Below are positions 47,112 through 60,235 of a DNA stretch of 64,000 bases, piece after piece. The notes under the pieces were generated by a model, which was not told the origin of the DNA, made no database searches, and saw only the letters and a program-made list of their open reading frames with translations. Source of the DNA: Sambucus nigra (Eukaryota > Streptophyta > Magnoliopsida > Dipsacales > Adoxaceae); the NCBI GenBank assembly GCA_949130495.1, contig OX422220.1, forward strand, positions 127,756,268 through 127,820,267, in the 5' to 3' direction. Every line of letters begins with the position of its first letter. The first letter of the stretch is position 1. Position numbers and translations under genes: made by a program.

Positions 47112-49837
47112 TGTGACACCTCACCCAATTAAATATTGGGTGATCATTCCTTTATAAAATTTAAAACATAATTTTCGGTTGGTTCATTCATAGCATCACT
47201 GTCGAAAACGCAATAACTTATTTAATCACCTAATATAATTAAGCTAAGTGTCAAAACATTTTTCTTATTAATTAAAAACCATTTAATTACCAAACCGTAA
47301 AACATCCACACACAATTAATTAAGACAAATACTGAATCAGAATCGTATGCTGAAATAAATAAGACTGCATAAAACATCCCAGTTCAAAACTCTAAACCAA
47401 AACAATAGTAGCCATCAATCCAAAATGAAACATGCCCTAATCTCTGAAATTGTCTAAGGAAAGGGCGACACATTCCCTAAAGAAAATGTCATAACGAATA
47501 GGAATGAAACAATCGAGGCGTCTAAACAAAGTCCTACAGCTCCCACAATAGCTACAGCATGCCACGCAATCCAAAACTCTAAGCCTGATGTCCCTGTGGC
47601 TGAGCACCTGATATAATACATATATATAGAAAGAGAGAGAATATGCAAGAAACGGTTCAGAGCGCAATGTGTAAAAATATTTGTTTAAGCAAGTATTTAA
47701 AATTTGCAGTAAAGCAAGTATCAAGTACATTTTAGTTCGAACTCTCTCTTGAGATTCTCACCCCTCTTTTATTGTGCACGCCTAACGCGTATCTAAATTT
47801 TCTCATTAGCTATACCTCCCAATATAACTAGTCTGAATCCATCCTAATAGTATTTACCCTCATTATTAGTCAACCCGTATTGCCCATACAATACGTTATC
47901 CAATTAGCCTATGATGAAAAGCTAATTAATACATTTTCCATTTTCATAATAATTCAAGTATACGATTAGAATTTTCTTAACAAGTTTCCATACCCACATT
48001 TATTATTATACACATTAGATTAATTCACAACTCTCATACATATATACATATAGTCACACATATATATATAACATGATACTGAACCCCCGAGCTATATCCC
48101 ATTAGTGTACCTAATTAACATACTGTACCCCCGGGTTATCACCCTTTAGTACACTTATTTTAATAATCTTGTACCCCCAGGCACCCATTAGTACACTTAC
48201 AATAAATTTTTGTACCCCTGGGTTATCACCCATTAGTACACTTATAATAATAAGATTCTCACACCCCCGGGTTATCACCCATTGGTGCCTTTAATGATAA
48301 TAATACATAATAGCCATACACACGTCCTATTATAATAAATAGGTATTTCCTTCATCTACATATATGCTTCTCTTACGCATTTTGATTTCAACATTCCGTA
48401 ATAGTTATTGGGCTATTCTCCCTCTCAAAATCTCTACGGTATATCCTCTCTGTACCTAATTCATTAAAGTATTTATCTCCTCATACTTCTTCCGAAATTC
48501 TGCCTTACTTAAGTTTATTATTAGAAAATATATTTCTCATTTCTGAACGAATAAACTCAAAACTGGTCCATAAAAGAAATTATCAAAACTTCATTCTGTC
48601 GCTCGAACGAGATGACAAGTCGTTTGAACGACTGCCACATGTCGCTCGAACTACTTCGCGCGAGATTGCAATCTCGCTCGAACGACTTCGAGCGACTTCG
48701 CGCGAGATTTCGCTATTCGTCTCCTACCCAGATTTTCCAACGTTTTCCACCATTTTTAATCTCAAATCTTCTCATTCAACACCCCAAACTCCAAATAAAC
48801 AGTTCTACATCGAACCCCATCAATAACATATGAATTCTAACATCTGAGAATCATCAATTCATTACGAATCATTCATAAAATGTGAAATCCCCAATTTAAA
48901 TTTATCAAAACCTTAGTTCTTCCAATACATGTTCAAGAAGCCATAATTTCCAGATTTTTTCTATATATAAATTCCTCAAAACGTGATTTCCAGTCTACAT
49001 ACATTAATGTTTTAAATCTAATAAATCATAGAATTAATTTACACCTTCAAATTCCTCAATTTCATCATTTTTATAACCCATAACATATTCCTAACAATTC
49101 TACACTATCATGAATATAATCAATACAGAAATAAAACAAGTTATAAACACTTGCCTTGAGTGAGTAGGCTGATTTCTTGATGATGTTGGTATGGGTGTGT
49201 TCCCCTCGTCCCGATCTACACGGTGGTGGTGGTGGTAGTTGTGCAAGGTGATGTCGATTTAGCCCTCTTCCTTTGGCAAAAGCTCTCCCTCACACTTCCT
49301 ATGTCCGTTCTTACTTTCTCCAGCTTTCTAACCCTAATGCAATTGTTTTGGTTGATAAATTAACTCTTAATTTTCGTCCATTAATTAGGCCTAAAAATCC
49401 AATTTACCATAATGCCCTTTTTGGGTGTCGGTTAAGCCTAAAATTGCCCCGAGACCCAAACTAAACACCCGAGTATACTATTTCGACTATCTCGACCCTT
49501 CTGGACTCAACGGTACACTTGAAATCATCATATGAGTTACTAAAAATAATTGATATATTTATTCCATCAATTTGGTCCCGACACGACTCACACGCGCGTC
49601 TGACTTAATTCACTAAACTGTCGTATTATTATCTCTCGACAATTTATCAAAGTGTACATTTACATATTACATATTGCACAGTAATATTAAACTAATGAGT
49701 ATTAACCCTTAGCACGCTAGTTAATATTTATTTTTATTAGATTCGGATTAATTAACAATTTAATTCTCACATGTAAATTCAATTAATCCCTCTGTAATAA
49801 ATAATCCCATAATTATTTAAATCATAAAAAATGTGGG
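47112..49837 (-). repeat. 5' LTR of element D, outer end clipped
   Basis: Matches the 3' LTR over its length, with the 50-bp tandem repeat (48085-48290) and the palindrome cluster (48597-48712). It has about 70 bp (near 47415-47485) that the other LTR lacks. Confidence 0.9.
48085..48290. repeat. ~50-bp tandem repeat in 5' LTR of element D
   Basis: Copy of the array at 40496-40720; one unit lost part of its core near 48175. Confidence 0.85.
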
Positions 49838-50880
49838 TAGGTCAGTGATGTAAGGAAATAATAGGATGTTATTTAATTTAATAAGCCTTATATTACTCGA
49901 GTATACCTAACTGACTATATATATACCCCCAACCACCCCTTAAGAGAAGGGGTATCATAGAGAACAAATATTATCACATTGGAGTGAGATATTACAAAGA
50001 TGTAGATCATTTACTCTTCACCACTAATACCTTCATAAGAAATTTATTTAGAGACTATATAGGCATTTATTGAGTATTTACTCGTATTCCTTCATTCCTT
50101 CATGTTTGAGTTGCCTACTTAAGGTGCATATGGAGTGCTTGCTTTTCTCTCCCTCTGGCTAGATTTTTCAAAGGTTCATTTATTATTCTAAATAGATCAT
50201 ATTTACTACTTATCATTGAGTTATAGATGAGCTTTTTTATATCAAAGATTTTGATCTACTTCAATGGAGTTCATCCATCATTGTCAACATTATCTTCCTT
50301 GGTAACTTATTGCCATTATTAGAGGTTACATCTCAGTGTATATTTAAGCACCGCAATATTAAGAGAACTGCTCCCTTATATTTGATAACCCCACTGAGGA
50401 GGTAATATTATAAGAAATAGCTCTAGATAACAATACTCGTGATATTTATTTTGATGAGATTTAATGGATGAAAGAATAATAAGGGAGGGTACACGAGGTT
50501 CCTAGAGACGGGGTTCCTCAAGTGGAGGTTCCCCTAATTTCACCTATCACAAATGATGTCATGGTGATGTTAGCTTCCACGAGCACCATGATGGGGACCA
50601 CTTAAATGATTCATCTCATGGGAAAATACATTGAGTTTTTACAAAAACCAATAGTCGTTATGAATTTTAGGGCATCCATAGACCCTAGCTCATTTATTAC
50701 TCCTGTGGCACCTTCTACAGTTCCTTTAAAAAGAATTCTTTTGCAACTACTTCCACTATTACATCTGTCATGAGAGCACGTCTTGCTACCAATATTTTTC
50801 CAATGGTTGTTCGACCAACGGCTACATTGACTTGGGAAGTTTCCACACGTTTGTTTTACCATTGAAGAGGTAAAAAAGGA
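49838..50880 (+). repeat. Probable 5' LTR remnant and leader of element F
   Basis: TATATATA at 49917-49924 is followed by ACCCCCAACCACCCC and a T-rich stretch, as in an LTR promoter. The exact LTR limits cannot be set because the second LTR is outside the window. Confidence 0.45.
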
Positions 50881-52024
50881 AACATTGAAGATGAATGCTT
50901 CTTCCTTGCAAAATTCTAGCGATACTTCCTCAATATGTGATGACTTTTGCACTTCTTATCTAAAGGATTTTAACGATGAACCATATCCTATGGATCAAAT
51001 TTCCCCTATATTAAAGAAGTACATTGGGAAGGGGGGATCTAAAGGATCACATTAATACGTTTGTGGAGCATTTAGGTGTTCATTATAACAACAAAAATAT
51101 GTTATCAAGGGAGTTTTTTAAATTATTCACAGACAAAGCTTACACGTGGTACTCACACATGGCTCCAAGGAGTGTGGCTACCTATTAGGGTATGCATGTT
51201 TTGTTTGTTCAAAACTTCTTTCTGGATGAGGATGAGTTCATTCTGACCCATCTAGCTCGAAAAAAGAAATGGTTGGGTGAGGAAGTGGTGGCATATATAT
51301 GAAGGTTTACGCAGAGGCCTCTCAATATAAGAGAGGAGGCAAAAGAATAAAAGTTAATCCAACTTTGTGCCGAAGGTTTTCTCCATGAGTAAATTTACCA
51401 TATGATAAATGAAACATGTGAAGGAAAATTTGTAACTTTCATGAAATCTGCACGAAGCATTTCATTAGTTGTCCGCCTGAACCCAATCATGACCAATGTG
51501 TTGTTTATACCACAAATTATGGCTAGAATAGGCCAGGATCTATAAGGGGGTTATGTTGACGGATTCATTAAATTTGGGAGGATGTAGAAGAAGAAAAATA
51601 AGAGGAATTTTTTCATGTACATTGGAGTATTTTCCACCCAACCAACTCATGCTTTACACTTTGAAGAATTATCAATAAGAATAGTTTTAGCTTAAATGCT
51701 ACAAATACTTCAAAGAAATGTAAAAAAAATCCTTTGCTAGTTCACGAGGAAAATTTGGTTATATCTTTTGACGAGGAGGTTAAAGGTTATACGAGGGAGA
51801 TGAGAAGAGAAATGGAGGAATTTTAGGCAACATTGGAAGATTACCCAAGGGGCATGGAAAATTTAGTCATTGCCTATGACAAGTTGAGTGCTAGAGACAT
51901 GGAGGAGGTGTACAAGGCGGAAGGTCATGTGATGGATCCAAATTTAGAGTATCAAGCAATGTCAAAGTCCCCCAAATTTCCACGGTTCTTCACTCAAGTT
52001 GGTATGCCTAAAAAAGAATGTTAG
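50881..52024 (+). pseudogene. Element F gag, degenerate
   Basis: Blocks near 51050-51470 read HINTFVEHLGVHYNNKN, REFFKLFTDKAYTWYSHMAP, VQNFFLDEDEFILTHLARKK and IQLCAEGFLHE, the usual Ty3/gypsy retrotransposon gag pattern (YTWY motif). Later text (51833-52024) is a gag C-terminal or spacer remnant. Frame changes and stops are frequent. Confidence 0.75.
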
Positions 52025-52199
52025 AGATCACCCAGGCAATACTAGATATCTCAAAGAAAAATGTTGTTCCTTCGCTAAGATGGAATGGCCGAATGGCTAG
52101 GATGGTGAGGAAGTTTATATGAATAAATCTTCCCTGGTGACGACAAAGAAATAAGGTACCCCCACAATAGGTCATTGTACATCACAACAAGTGTATATG

Positions 52200-52620
52200 G
52201 GGTATGCTTTGCTAGAACTTTAATTGACTAGAGTTCCTCTATAAATATCATGCCTATGTTCTCTTTTTATGTAGCTAATATCTCGAGGTAAGGTTAATAC
52301 CAATGCCACCGGCTATCTCCACTTATGACGACCATATCTTAAAGTACATTGGTTATGTGAACTTCTAGATTGTGATGTGGAATCTCACATCACACATTAA
52401 GTTCCATGTGATTGAGAGTGCCAACTCATACCATCTTTTGATAGGAAGGGTGTGGATGCAAAACCATGCCTTAGTCCAATGACGTATCACTAATGTGCCA
52501 AAGTTAATGCAAAGGGAATATAGATTGTGATTTAAAGAGTCAAGAAGCCTTTTGCATAAAAAAAAGGCAGAGTTGGTAGATGTTGTATTTTGCACGAAGC
52601 TCGTAGATTATGCGCGCTTT
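52200..52620 (+). pseudogene. Element F aspartic protease
   Basis: RTLID-stop-SSSINIMPM (near 52213-52253), where the codon after the catalytic Asp is TAG, and FHVIESANSYHLLIGRVWMQ (near 52400-52460), matching the C-terminal GRPW motif. Confidence 0.7.
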
Positions 52621-53299
52621 CTAACATGATGAATGGACGGAGGGAGAGTTTCCACAATTAAAAAAAGGTTAGGGCTGGTGAATAACCACGTTAAAGAAGG
52701 GATAAATTCTAAGCAAAGGGTTGAGGGGGAACAAAATGCCATTCTAAACCTCAAACTATCTCTAAGCATTTAAGAGATAAGATGAGGCCAAAGATTGATC
52801 TGATGGAACATGAGGTGAGGCTGTAGAGTGTCCTTAGCAAATTTTCTAGGATACGGTTAGAGGATGCTGAGAGATATTGAAAGAGAAAGGCAATTGCATC
52901 TCCCAACCGCCAATGCAAGAACATAAAATTTGAGGATGGAATGATGGTGTACCACCTCTAAAGGTGTGCATGGGTATCTAAAGAAGCTAAAGAGTAAGCA
53001 GACTCAGAATATGCAAATTTCCTGGTGGATAATCAACGGTAATGTTTTGTAATTAATACTTCCAACACTCATGAATTTCTTGATGAGGTTGAAGATAAAA
53101 TATAGTGTATGACCAATCGCACAATGCTGCAAGTCTAGAAGTTGGAGTAGATTGATTTGGCAGATGGTGGAGAAAATCAAAGTCCAATCTTTATTTTGAA
53201 GGACCTGGATGCTGAGAAGAAACATGGGTTGATTGAGCTTATTCGAGAGTATAAAGACATTTTTTTATTAGAAGTACACAGAGATGGAGATTATGCTTT

Positions 53300-54380
53300 T
53301 AATAAGTGAATTGCCACAAATTGGAGCTTATGCTTTTAGCCATATTGATAAAGCAAGCAACCCGAATGTACGATCCGGAGTTAGATGTTAAAATTAAGAA
53401 GGAGGTAGAATGGTTATTGGCAGCTAGATTTATTAAGCTAATTCAACATCTATTTTAGCTTTCCAGTATTGTGTTATTAGATAAAAAGGATAAAAAATGA
53501 ATGCAAAATTGTGTTAACTTTAGAAATCTCAACATAGTTTACACAAAAGATGAGTTCCCTCTACCATCTATTGATAGTTTGTTAGATTCAGCAGTTGTAC
53601 ACTAAATGTATAGATTTATGGATGCATATGTGGTCTACAACCAGATCAACATGGATCAACTAACACTGAGGAAATGACCTTAGGACTCCATTGGGTAATT
53701 TTATGTACAATTTCATGCCTTTTGGGCTGAAGAATATGGGAGAAACTTATAAAAGAATGATGATGACCATTTTTATGACATTTAGGAGTTCTATGTAGAT
53801 GATATAGTTATTAAGTCAAGGAAGGAGGAATCCCATTTGATTGATCTGAGAAGAGTTTTCAACAGGTATAGAAAGTACAAATTGAAGATGAACCCACTCA
53901 AATGTACCTTTGCTGTAACGAGTGGGAAATTATTGGGCTTTATGGTAGATTTCCAGGGAGTTCATATTGACCAAGATAAGAAGAATCGTATCCTTGATAT
54001 GACTTGCCCAAGAACAGTGAAGGGGAGTAAGAGCTTTATAGGGAAGGTTTTATACTTATGAAGATTTTTCCCAAGTTTGGCTGAGACTACTCACCCTTTG
54101 ATGGGCTTGCTGGGAAAGACTGTGAAGTTTAAATGGAAGGAATATCATCCAAAATATTTTTAAAAAGATCAAGAAGTTACTTATTTCTCCACATACTATG
54201 ATTCCTCCAAGATCTAGAATACAATTGTAGCTTTAACTAATTTCCACCACAAGATCTATCGGTTATTTGTTAGCATTGAAGATTTAAGGAAATGAATGAA
54301 CTATCTACTATTTGACTGAAATCATCCATGATTAAGAAGTAAGGTAAACTAGTGTTGAGAAGCATTATTTGTCCTTGGTG
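53300..54380 (+). pseudogene. Element F reverse transcriptase
   Basis: DEFPLPSIDSLLDSAVVH (near 53555), YVDDIVIKSRKEESHLIDLR (catalytic Asp pair at 53798-53803), YKLKMNPLKCTFAVTSGKLL and GSKSFIGKVLYL (near 54030). The part 53330-53740 is broken by several stops. The end runs into the CACTA insertion. Confidence 0.85.
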
Positions 54381-54383
54381 TTT
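54381..54383. repeat. Target-site duplication of the CACTA element, left (TTT)
   Basis: TTT precedes the 5' terminus CACTA and recurs at 61561-61563. Confidence 0.7.
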
Positions 54384-54612
54384 CACTACACCAAAATGGG
54401 CAAATTGTCACCTTTCAGCTGGCCAGCCTTGTCAAGGTCATTGACCATGACTAAAAAACACGCGTTTTATGTCACGGTCATTGACCTTGACACGACCGTG
54501 ACAACTAATTGTCACGATCATTGATCGTGACAAGGCCGTGACAAATTTAATTGTCACGGGCTTGTCACGGTCAATGACCGTCACAATTCTTGTCACGGTC
54601 AATGACCTTGAC
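54384..54612. repeat. 5' terminal inverted repeat and subterminal palindromes
   Basis: After the TIR, five near-palindromic 21-bp repeats of the form GTCACGGTCA, A or T, TGACCGTGAC lie at 54431, 54471, 54511, 54564 and 54592. Such subterminal repeats bind the partner protein (TNPA) in En/Spm. Confidence 0.88.
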
Positions 54613-54696
54613 ACGACCGTGACAACTTTTCCAGCAAAAACCCTTTCCCCCTTCTTTTTTCCCTCCCACCGTTCCCTCCCTGTCTCTCTCTCGACG

Positions 54697-54698
54697 CT

Positions 54699-54748
<50 letters not shown>

Positions 54749-54779
54749 ATATATATATTTGTGTGCATATTTATGTGTG

Positions 54780-54826
<47 letters not shown>

Positions 54827-55130
54827 ATGTGTGTGCGTGTGTGGGGGGTGGGGCAGGGTGGGGGAGGGGTTGGTGGAGGGGTCAGGAGGTGGGGTGGGGT
54901 GGGGTGCAGTGTGTGGTGGTGTGTTTTAGGGGAGGGGGGGAGGGGGTGGTGGAGGGGGCAGGGGGTGGGGTAGGGTCGGGTGTGTGTGTGTGTGTGGTGG
55001 TGTGTGGTGGGGGAGGGGGTGGTGGAGGGGGCAGGGGGTGGGGTGGGGTGGGGTGTGTGTGGTGGTGTGTGGTGGGGGAGGGGGTGGTGGAGGGGGGTAG
55101 GGGGTGGGGTGTGTGTGTGTGTGTGTGTGT
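54697..55130. repeat. (CT)n, (TA)n and G-rich minisatellite
   Basis: A CT run (54697-54740), then TA and GT runs, then about 290 bp almost without C on this strand. At least three units of about 65 bp contain GGTGGTGTGTGGTGGGGGAG, GGGGGTGGTGGAGGGGGCAG and GGGGTGGGGT. A further block is at 55770-55832. Confidence 0.88.
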
Positions 55131-55719
55131 GTGAATAGGTATAATTTTTTTCACTCCCTCTCTAACCCTCCACAATTGATTCTTATGCTAAAATCCTCGC
55201 TTACACAATATATATAGGTATAATTCATGGGCTTTAGCTAAACTAGGGTTTTATAGAGTTTCGCTCCTACTACTTGGGAAATGATTATACTAGGGACCAA
55301 AGATAAATAAATAAACTGGATTCAAAGTAAATACTAGGAAATCCCAATTTATAACTGTCTAATTTATATCCTTTATTTATTTAATCACGATTCATTCCAC
55401 TAAATAATCATGATTGACTCAAATTTAATTATTTATAAATCACTCGAAAGAATGTGTTATTATTATTAAAGTTGATTATGGTATATTATGATTCCCCACG
55501 TTATGTTTTCGATACCCTCTTGGTTAAATAAATTTTCTACTAACCGATTTTAATGAATATCTGATCAATTCCTTGATTCTAAAACTTAATTCTATAGGAT
55601 TATAAAATAGTTCATCGGTCGGGTAAACAAAACATATAAGTCTATCAAGGGGTATCACAATCCAAATTATTTCTTGGACGTGAATTCCTCCAAATTATGA
55701 TCTCATACCTATTCACACA
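55128..55719. repeat. 590-bp stretch with 15-bp inverted ends
   Basis: TGTGTGAATAGGTAT at 55128-55142 recurs inverted at 55705-55719. The inside is AT-rich with no gene. It splits the G-rich minisatellite in two, as a small insertion would. Confidence 0.4.
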
Positions 55720-56780
55720 ATGATTGACCAACTTGCGAGGATCTATTGTGAGCATCCTTAGACTTGTAGGGAGTGGGGTGGGGTGGGGTGGGGTGTGTGT
55801 GTGTGTGGTGGTGTGTGGTGGGGGAGGGGGGATAAACAATTAAAAAAATGGGCGTATGCCGCCTATTTGTGAGCATATGATATTCTTTAGTAAAAGGTGA
55901 AATAGTAGTTCATTGTGTGCTCATTGTGTGGCCTCATCAATCTACAATACACTACATAACTAAAAGTTCAATAAAAAAGCCGAGGACTAACATATATACA
56001 CAACACTAAAAGTATACATCAATTTTATAAATAATTGATAATAGTTGGATAATAATTGGATAATAAAAATCAGGAGGGGGTGGGGGTGGGTGGGGTTTTG
56101 AATATTATTTACATTCAAAATAAATAATTGACAATAGTTGGATAATAATTGGATAATAATTGTTTTTATACCTATAGAACAACTTAGATAGTGTGTGTGT
56201 GTGTGTGTGTGTATGTGGTCAATACATGAATTTATTTTTGTATTTGAATTATCCCATGAATTTATTTTTGTATTTGAATTAACCCATTATATGAAACATA
56301 CTTGAAATTAAATATAGTGCTCATAGATACTATCATTCTAGTTCTTATGTGTACGCATTCAATAACCCTTAGACCCGTTCGAGAGTCATTACCCCTGTAA
56401 TGAGATCTCTCGAACAGTCCCGTTTGGACAATTTGAGACTGTACAATTTATGTATAATATTCTTATTGGCTTAAAGTTGTTACTTTTGGAAGAAGTTCTG
56501 CAGTCGTATCTTAATGTTCTCTGGGTACATACTAGATTGACAAGTGTGACTGTTATTTTAATTGACCAATTGAAATAACACTCACACCTGCCAATCTACG
56601 TCGTGTACTTGGAGAACTAAGGGGATATGCTGTCGAATTTTTTTCAAATCGTAACAATGTGCATGAGCTGTTAAGTATATTACAGAAAAATGCATTCTTG
56701 AATGGGATAGGACCACTTACCCTTTAATAGGATAATTAAATGATGGGATAATTAAATAAAACATACTATAAATCTAAGTT
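55720..56780. other. Noncoding region before the transposase
   Basis: A G-rich and GT block, then AT-rich sequence with tandem ATTTATTTTTGTATTTGAATT (56225-56285). A CTTTAATAG acceptor-like step precedes the transposase near 56800. Confidence 0.6.
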
Positions 56781-59700
56781 TTGTTTACCTTTAATAGGTG
56801 TTTAGTTGTGGTAGCTATGATGGGATATCCGAAATATAAAGAGTGGATGGGTGAGACTAATAGAATGGGGGATGTGTTTCGCAGAGGTGCTAACGAATTT
56901 TTGAAATATGTAAAGAGATGTCATAATGATGAAGATTTTTCGTGTCCGTGTGCTAGGTGTAAGAATGGTAAGGTGTTTGAGTGGAAAACAGTTGAACTAC
57001 ATTTGTTAAGATCGGGTTTGCAAGATAGTTATCGATTTTGGAGTTTTCACGGTGAATTAAAAGTTCCTTTTGTCCCTGACCAACCTTCACAACATCCTTC
57101 AACAAGTAGAATAGATGAAGAAGGGGACGACGTAGATCATAATATGTTAGAGGATTTAGTTGATGATGCGTACGGAGTTTATGAAGCTGAGGAGAATGAG
57201 GTTACTAATGATGTAGAAGATTCAAGTGCTCGTGAAGATAACACGATAAAACTTGACGATGACTACCAAAGTTTAAAATTTAAGGCGACCCAACCGTTAT
57301 ACTCTGGCTGTGAGAAAGATCAAACAACTTTACATGCCATGGTTGGTTTGCACAGTTTGAAGACGCAATACGGTTTGTCTGGCAATAGCGTGACGGGAAT
57401 TCTGAAATGGGTGAAGGGCTTATTACCCAAGGTGAATACACATCCAAATAGCTATCCTGTTATGAAGAACAGTTTGAAAGGTTTGGGAATGAAGTATAAA
57501 TCGATTCATGCTTGTGTGTATGACTGCATACTATACCGAAAGGAGTATGAAAATCTCGATCATTGTCCGGTATGCGATGAACCTAGATATGTCAAATCTA
57601 CTAGTAAGGAAGGCACAAGCTTAAAAGTGCCTCAAAAAGTATTGAAATATTTTCCCGTTGGGCCTAGATTAAAGCGATTTTTCACAGTATCATGGATTGC
57701 AGAGGCAATGACTTGGCATGCTAGGGCAGAAGTAGGGGTTAATACCATGCGTCATCCCATTGATTCTACTGCCTGGCGGAGGATGAATTATGAGTATCCC
57801 GATTTTGCTTGAGAACAACGCAACATTCGTTTGGCAATATCAACAGATGGTTTCAATCCATTTGGAAATCTAAGCACCAATCAGAGTGTATGGCCAGTGA
57901 TCCTAGCCCCACTCAACCTCCTTCCTTCACAGTGTATGAAACCTGAATTTTTGATGATGGCTTTATTGATACCTGGGCCAAAGGCACCAAGTGAAGACAT
58001 TGATATCTACTTGAATCCTTTGGTGGAAGAATTAAATGAGTTGTGGGAAGAGGGTGTGAAGTCATTTGACTCTTTTAGAAAAGAAGAGTTTACGCTGAAA
58101 GCTATGTTGATGTGGGCAATTCATGATTTTCCATCTTATGGGACATTATCCGGATGTGTAGTACATGGTTATTTGGGGTGTCCTATTTGTGGAGAGGAGA
58201 CTGAATCTCTTCGTCTATCCTCCAGCTTAAAAATGTATACCATTGCCACAGGAGGTTTTTACCCCCAGCTCATAGTTTCATATTTGAGAAAGCTTCCAAT
58301 TTTTTATTGGGCGGAGTTGAACATAGGCTACCGCCGAGACAACTTTCGGGTTCAGAAATTGAAAGTAAATCTTCTGAATGTGGCCCAAATATGCCAGGTA
58401 AGAATCCCAAATTTAAGAATGTCAAGCATAAGAAGACCCCAACTGGGAATGAAACTGAGATAAGAAAGGCATGGTCTCGGAGGTCAATTTTATTTGACTT
58501 GCCTTATTGGAAGAAAAACCCGGTGCGCCATGTGTTGGATGTGATGCATGCAGAGAAGAACTTCACTGAACATATTGTGGGTACTTGCCTTGGGGGGAGT
58601 CATTCGAAGGATGGAGAAAATGCACGAAAAGACCTTAAAACGTTAAAACTTAAACCACAACTATGGTTGAAAGAAGATAGTAGGGGAAGGACAATAATTC
58701 CCCCTGGTGCGTTTACTTTGACGAGTGAGGAAAGGAAGGTGCTTCTAGACACAATATATAATTTGAAGGGCCCATCTACTTTTTCGTCCAACTTGCAAAG
58801 GATTGTGAATTATGTTACTCATGATTTACATAAGTGTAAGTCCCACGATTGGCAAGTGATCATGCAATTGGTTCCTCTATTGTTTAAGCACTGTTTCTCC
58901 AAGCACAAGGATTTGCGTAGGACTATTATGCAAATTAGTATTACCTTCTCCCTCTTGTGTGAGAAGGTAGTGAATCGAGAACACATAGTGGCCGCAAAAT
59001 TGGCTGTGAACGAAGCGATTTGTGTATTGGAGAAGTACTTTCCCCCAGCATTCTTTAACATAAGTGTTCACTTGTTGGTACACCTATGCAACGAGGCACT
59101 TCTTTGTGGTCCAGTTAGATATCGGTGGATGTATCCGTGTGAAAGATTGATGAAAGTTTTTAAAGATTACGTCAAGAATATGCGATATATTGCAGGATCA
59201 ATTGCAGAGGAATACATCACCGTGGAGTCATCAATATATACTCGGGAATATATGACTGACTCTACCAGCGTTGATGACACTGATGAATTCCTCGATGATG
59301 GTGGTAATGTGATGGGAAAACGAGTGAAATTAACGAGTTTACAACATGAACAAGTAGTTCGTTATCTATTTGACACACATGAAGATGTCGAAGAATGGAA
59401 AAAGTAAGTTTCGAATATTATAATGTTTAAAATTATTTTAGATTATTTTATACATGATTAATTTTGTAATATGCAGTAAATATGAAGCCTGTTAGAACAA
59501 TAAAATACGAAAAACAGTGGTACAATCAGACAGCGAATTTAGGATATGGTTGACACAAGAGGTAATTACAATGAAAACAGTCGTTATATAACGTTACATT
59601 ACACTCAAATTTTACCACTAATATAATTAATTTATCTATATTCTCAGCTCCTAAAGATGGGTGATGCGACATCAAGGCTTGCTCGTCTAGCCACTGGACC

Positions 59701-60235
59701 CTTGTTCGTGGCACAAGAGTACAAAAAATATTGATTGAACGATTACATTTTCGGCGCTAAAGTGTACGAGGAAAGTACAAATGTACAGAACTCGGGAATT
59801 TCATACAAGGCTCTTACTTTCTTTCGAGCGAGCGCAAAAGATAAAAACCTCGTTGAAGCTGAAATGACTTAATATGGTGTAATCCAAAATATATTTGAAT
59901 TTAATTATATAAGCTTCAAAGAGGTTGTATTTTGCTGTGAATGGGTAAGAGTTGAGGATAAAAATGCTTGTAAAGTTGATCCTATCACCAATTTGATCAT
60001 GGTTGACTTGTCCAAGTTGAAGAGCAACGACCACGTGAGCGATGAGCCGTTTGTTTGTGCATTTCAAAAGGTTAAGCAAGTGTTTTACTCGGAGTATATC
60101 AACAACGAGCCGTGGTCAATTGTCCAACACGTGCCAAGGCGTCTAAATAGTAGTGTGGATGACTTGGCTGCTCCTACCGAATATCAATCCATTTTTTATG
60201 ATAACCCGAATTTGAAACAATTTTTCAATTTGTAA
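56781..60235 (+). pseudogene. CACTA transposase (TNP2-type), decayed multi-exon gene
   Basis: N-terminal transposase-associated domain (YKEWMGETNR, CPCARCKNGKV, about 56830-57060), then TNP2 (ISTDGFNPFGNLSTNQSVWP, PGPKAPSEDIDIYLNPLVEE, VLDVMHAEKNFTEHIVGTCL), DUF4218 (KSHDWQVIMQLVPLLFKHCF, PVRYRWMYPCERLMKVFKDY) and DUF4216 (RASAKDKNLVEAEMT-stop, DEPFVCAFQKVKQVFYSEY). Exons: to 59403 (donor GTAAGT 59404), 59477-59561, 59648-60235. Broken by TGA 57810, a frameshift near 58215, TAG 59493, TGA 59732 and TAA 59870. Intact family members bind the ends and cut the element out. Confidence 0.9.

Larger units (their letters stand above)
39570..49837 (-). mobile_element. Element D: chromovirus (Tekay/Del type), nearly complete
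   Basis: Two LTRs (39570-42269 and 47112-49837), a PBS for initiator Met tRNA, a PPT, and gag, protease, RT, RNase H, integrase and chromodomain in order on the minus strand. The chromodomain at the end of pol and the LTR ends TGTAATACC...TGTCACA are typical of chromoviruses. The right outer end is clipped (ATGTGGG instead of ATGTGGGGTATTACA) and no target duplication is seen, so something removed its edge. Stops and small frameshifts in pol make it inactive. Confidence 0.92.

Noticed and set aside
54538..55134. Open frames over the (CT)n and G-rich repeats.
   Set aside because: Low-complexity translation (Ser-Leu, Gly-Val repeats) from microsatellites; no domain.
58600..59083. Minus-strand frames overlapping the CACTA transposase.
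   Set aside because: Shadows of the DUF4218-bearing plus-strand exon.
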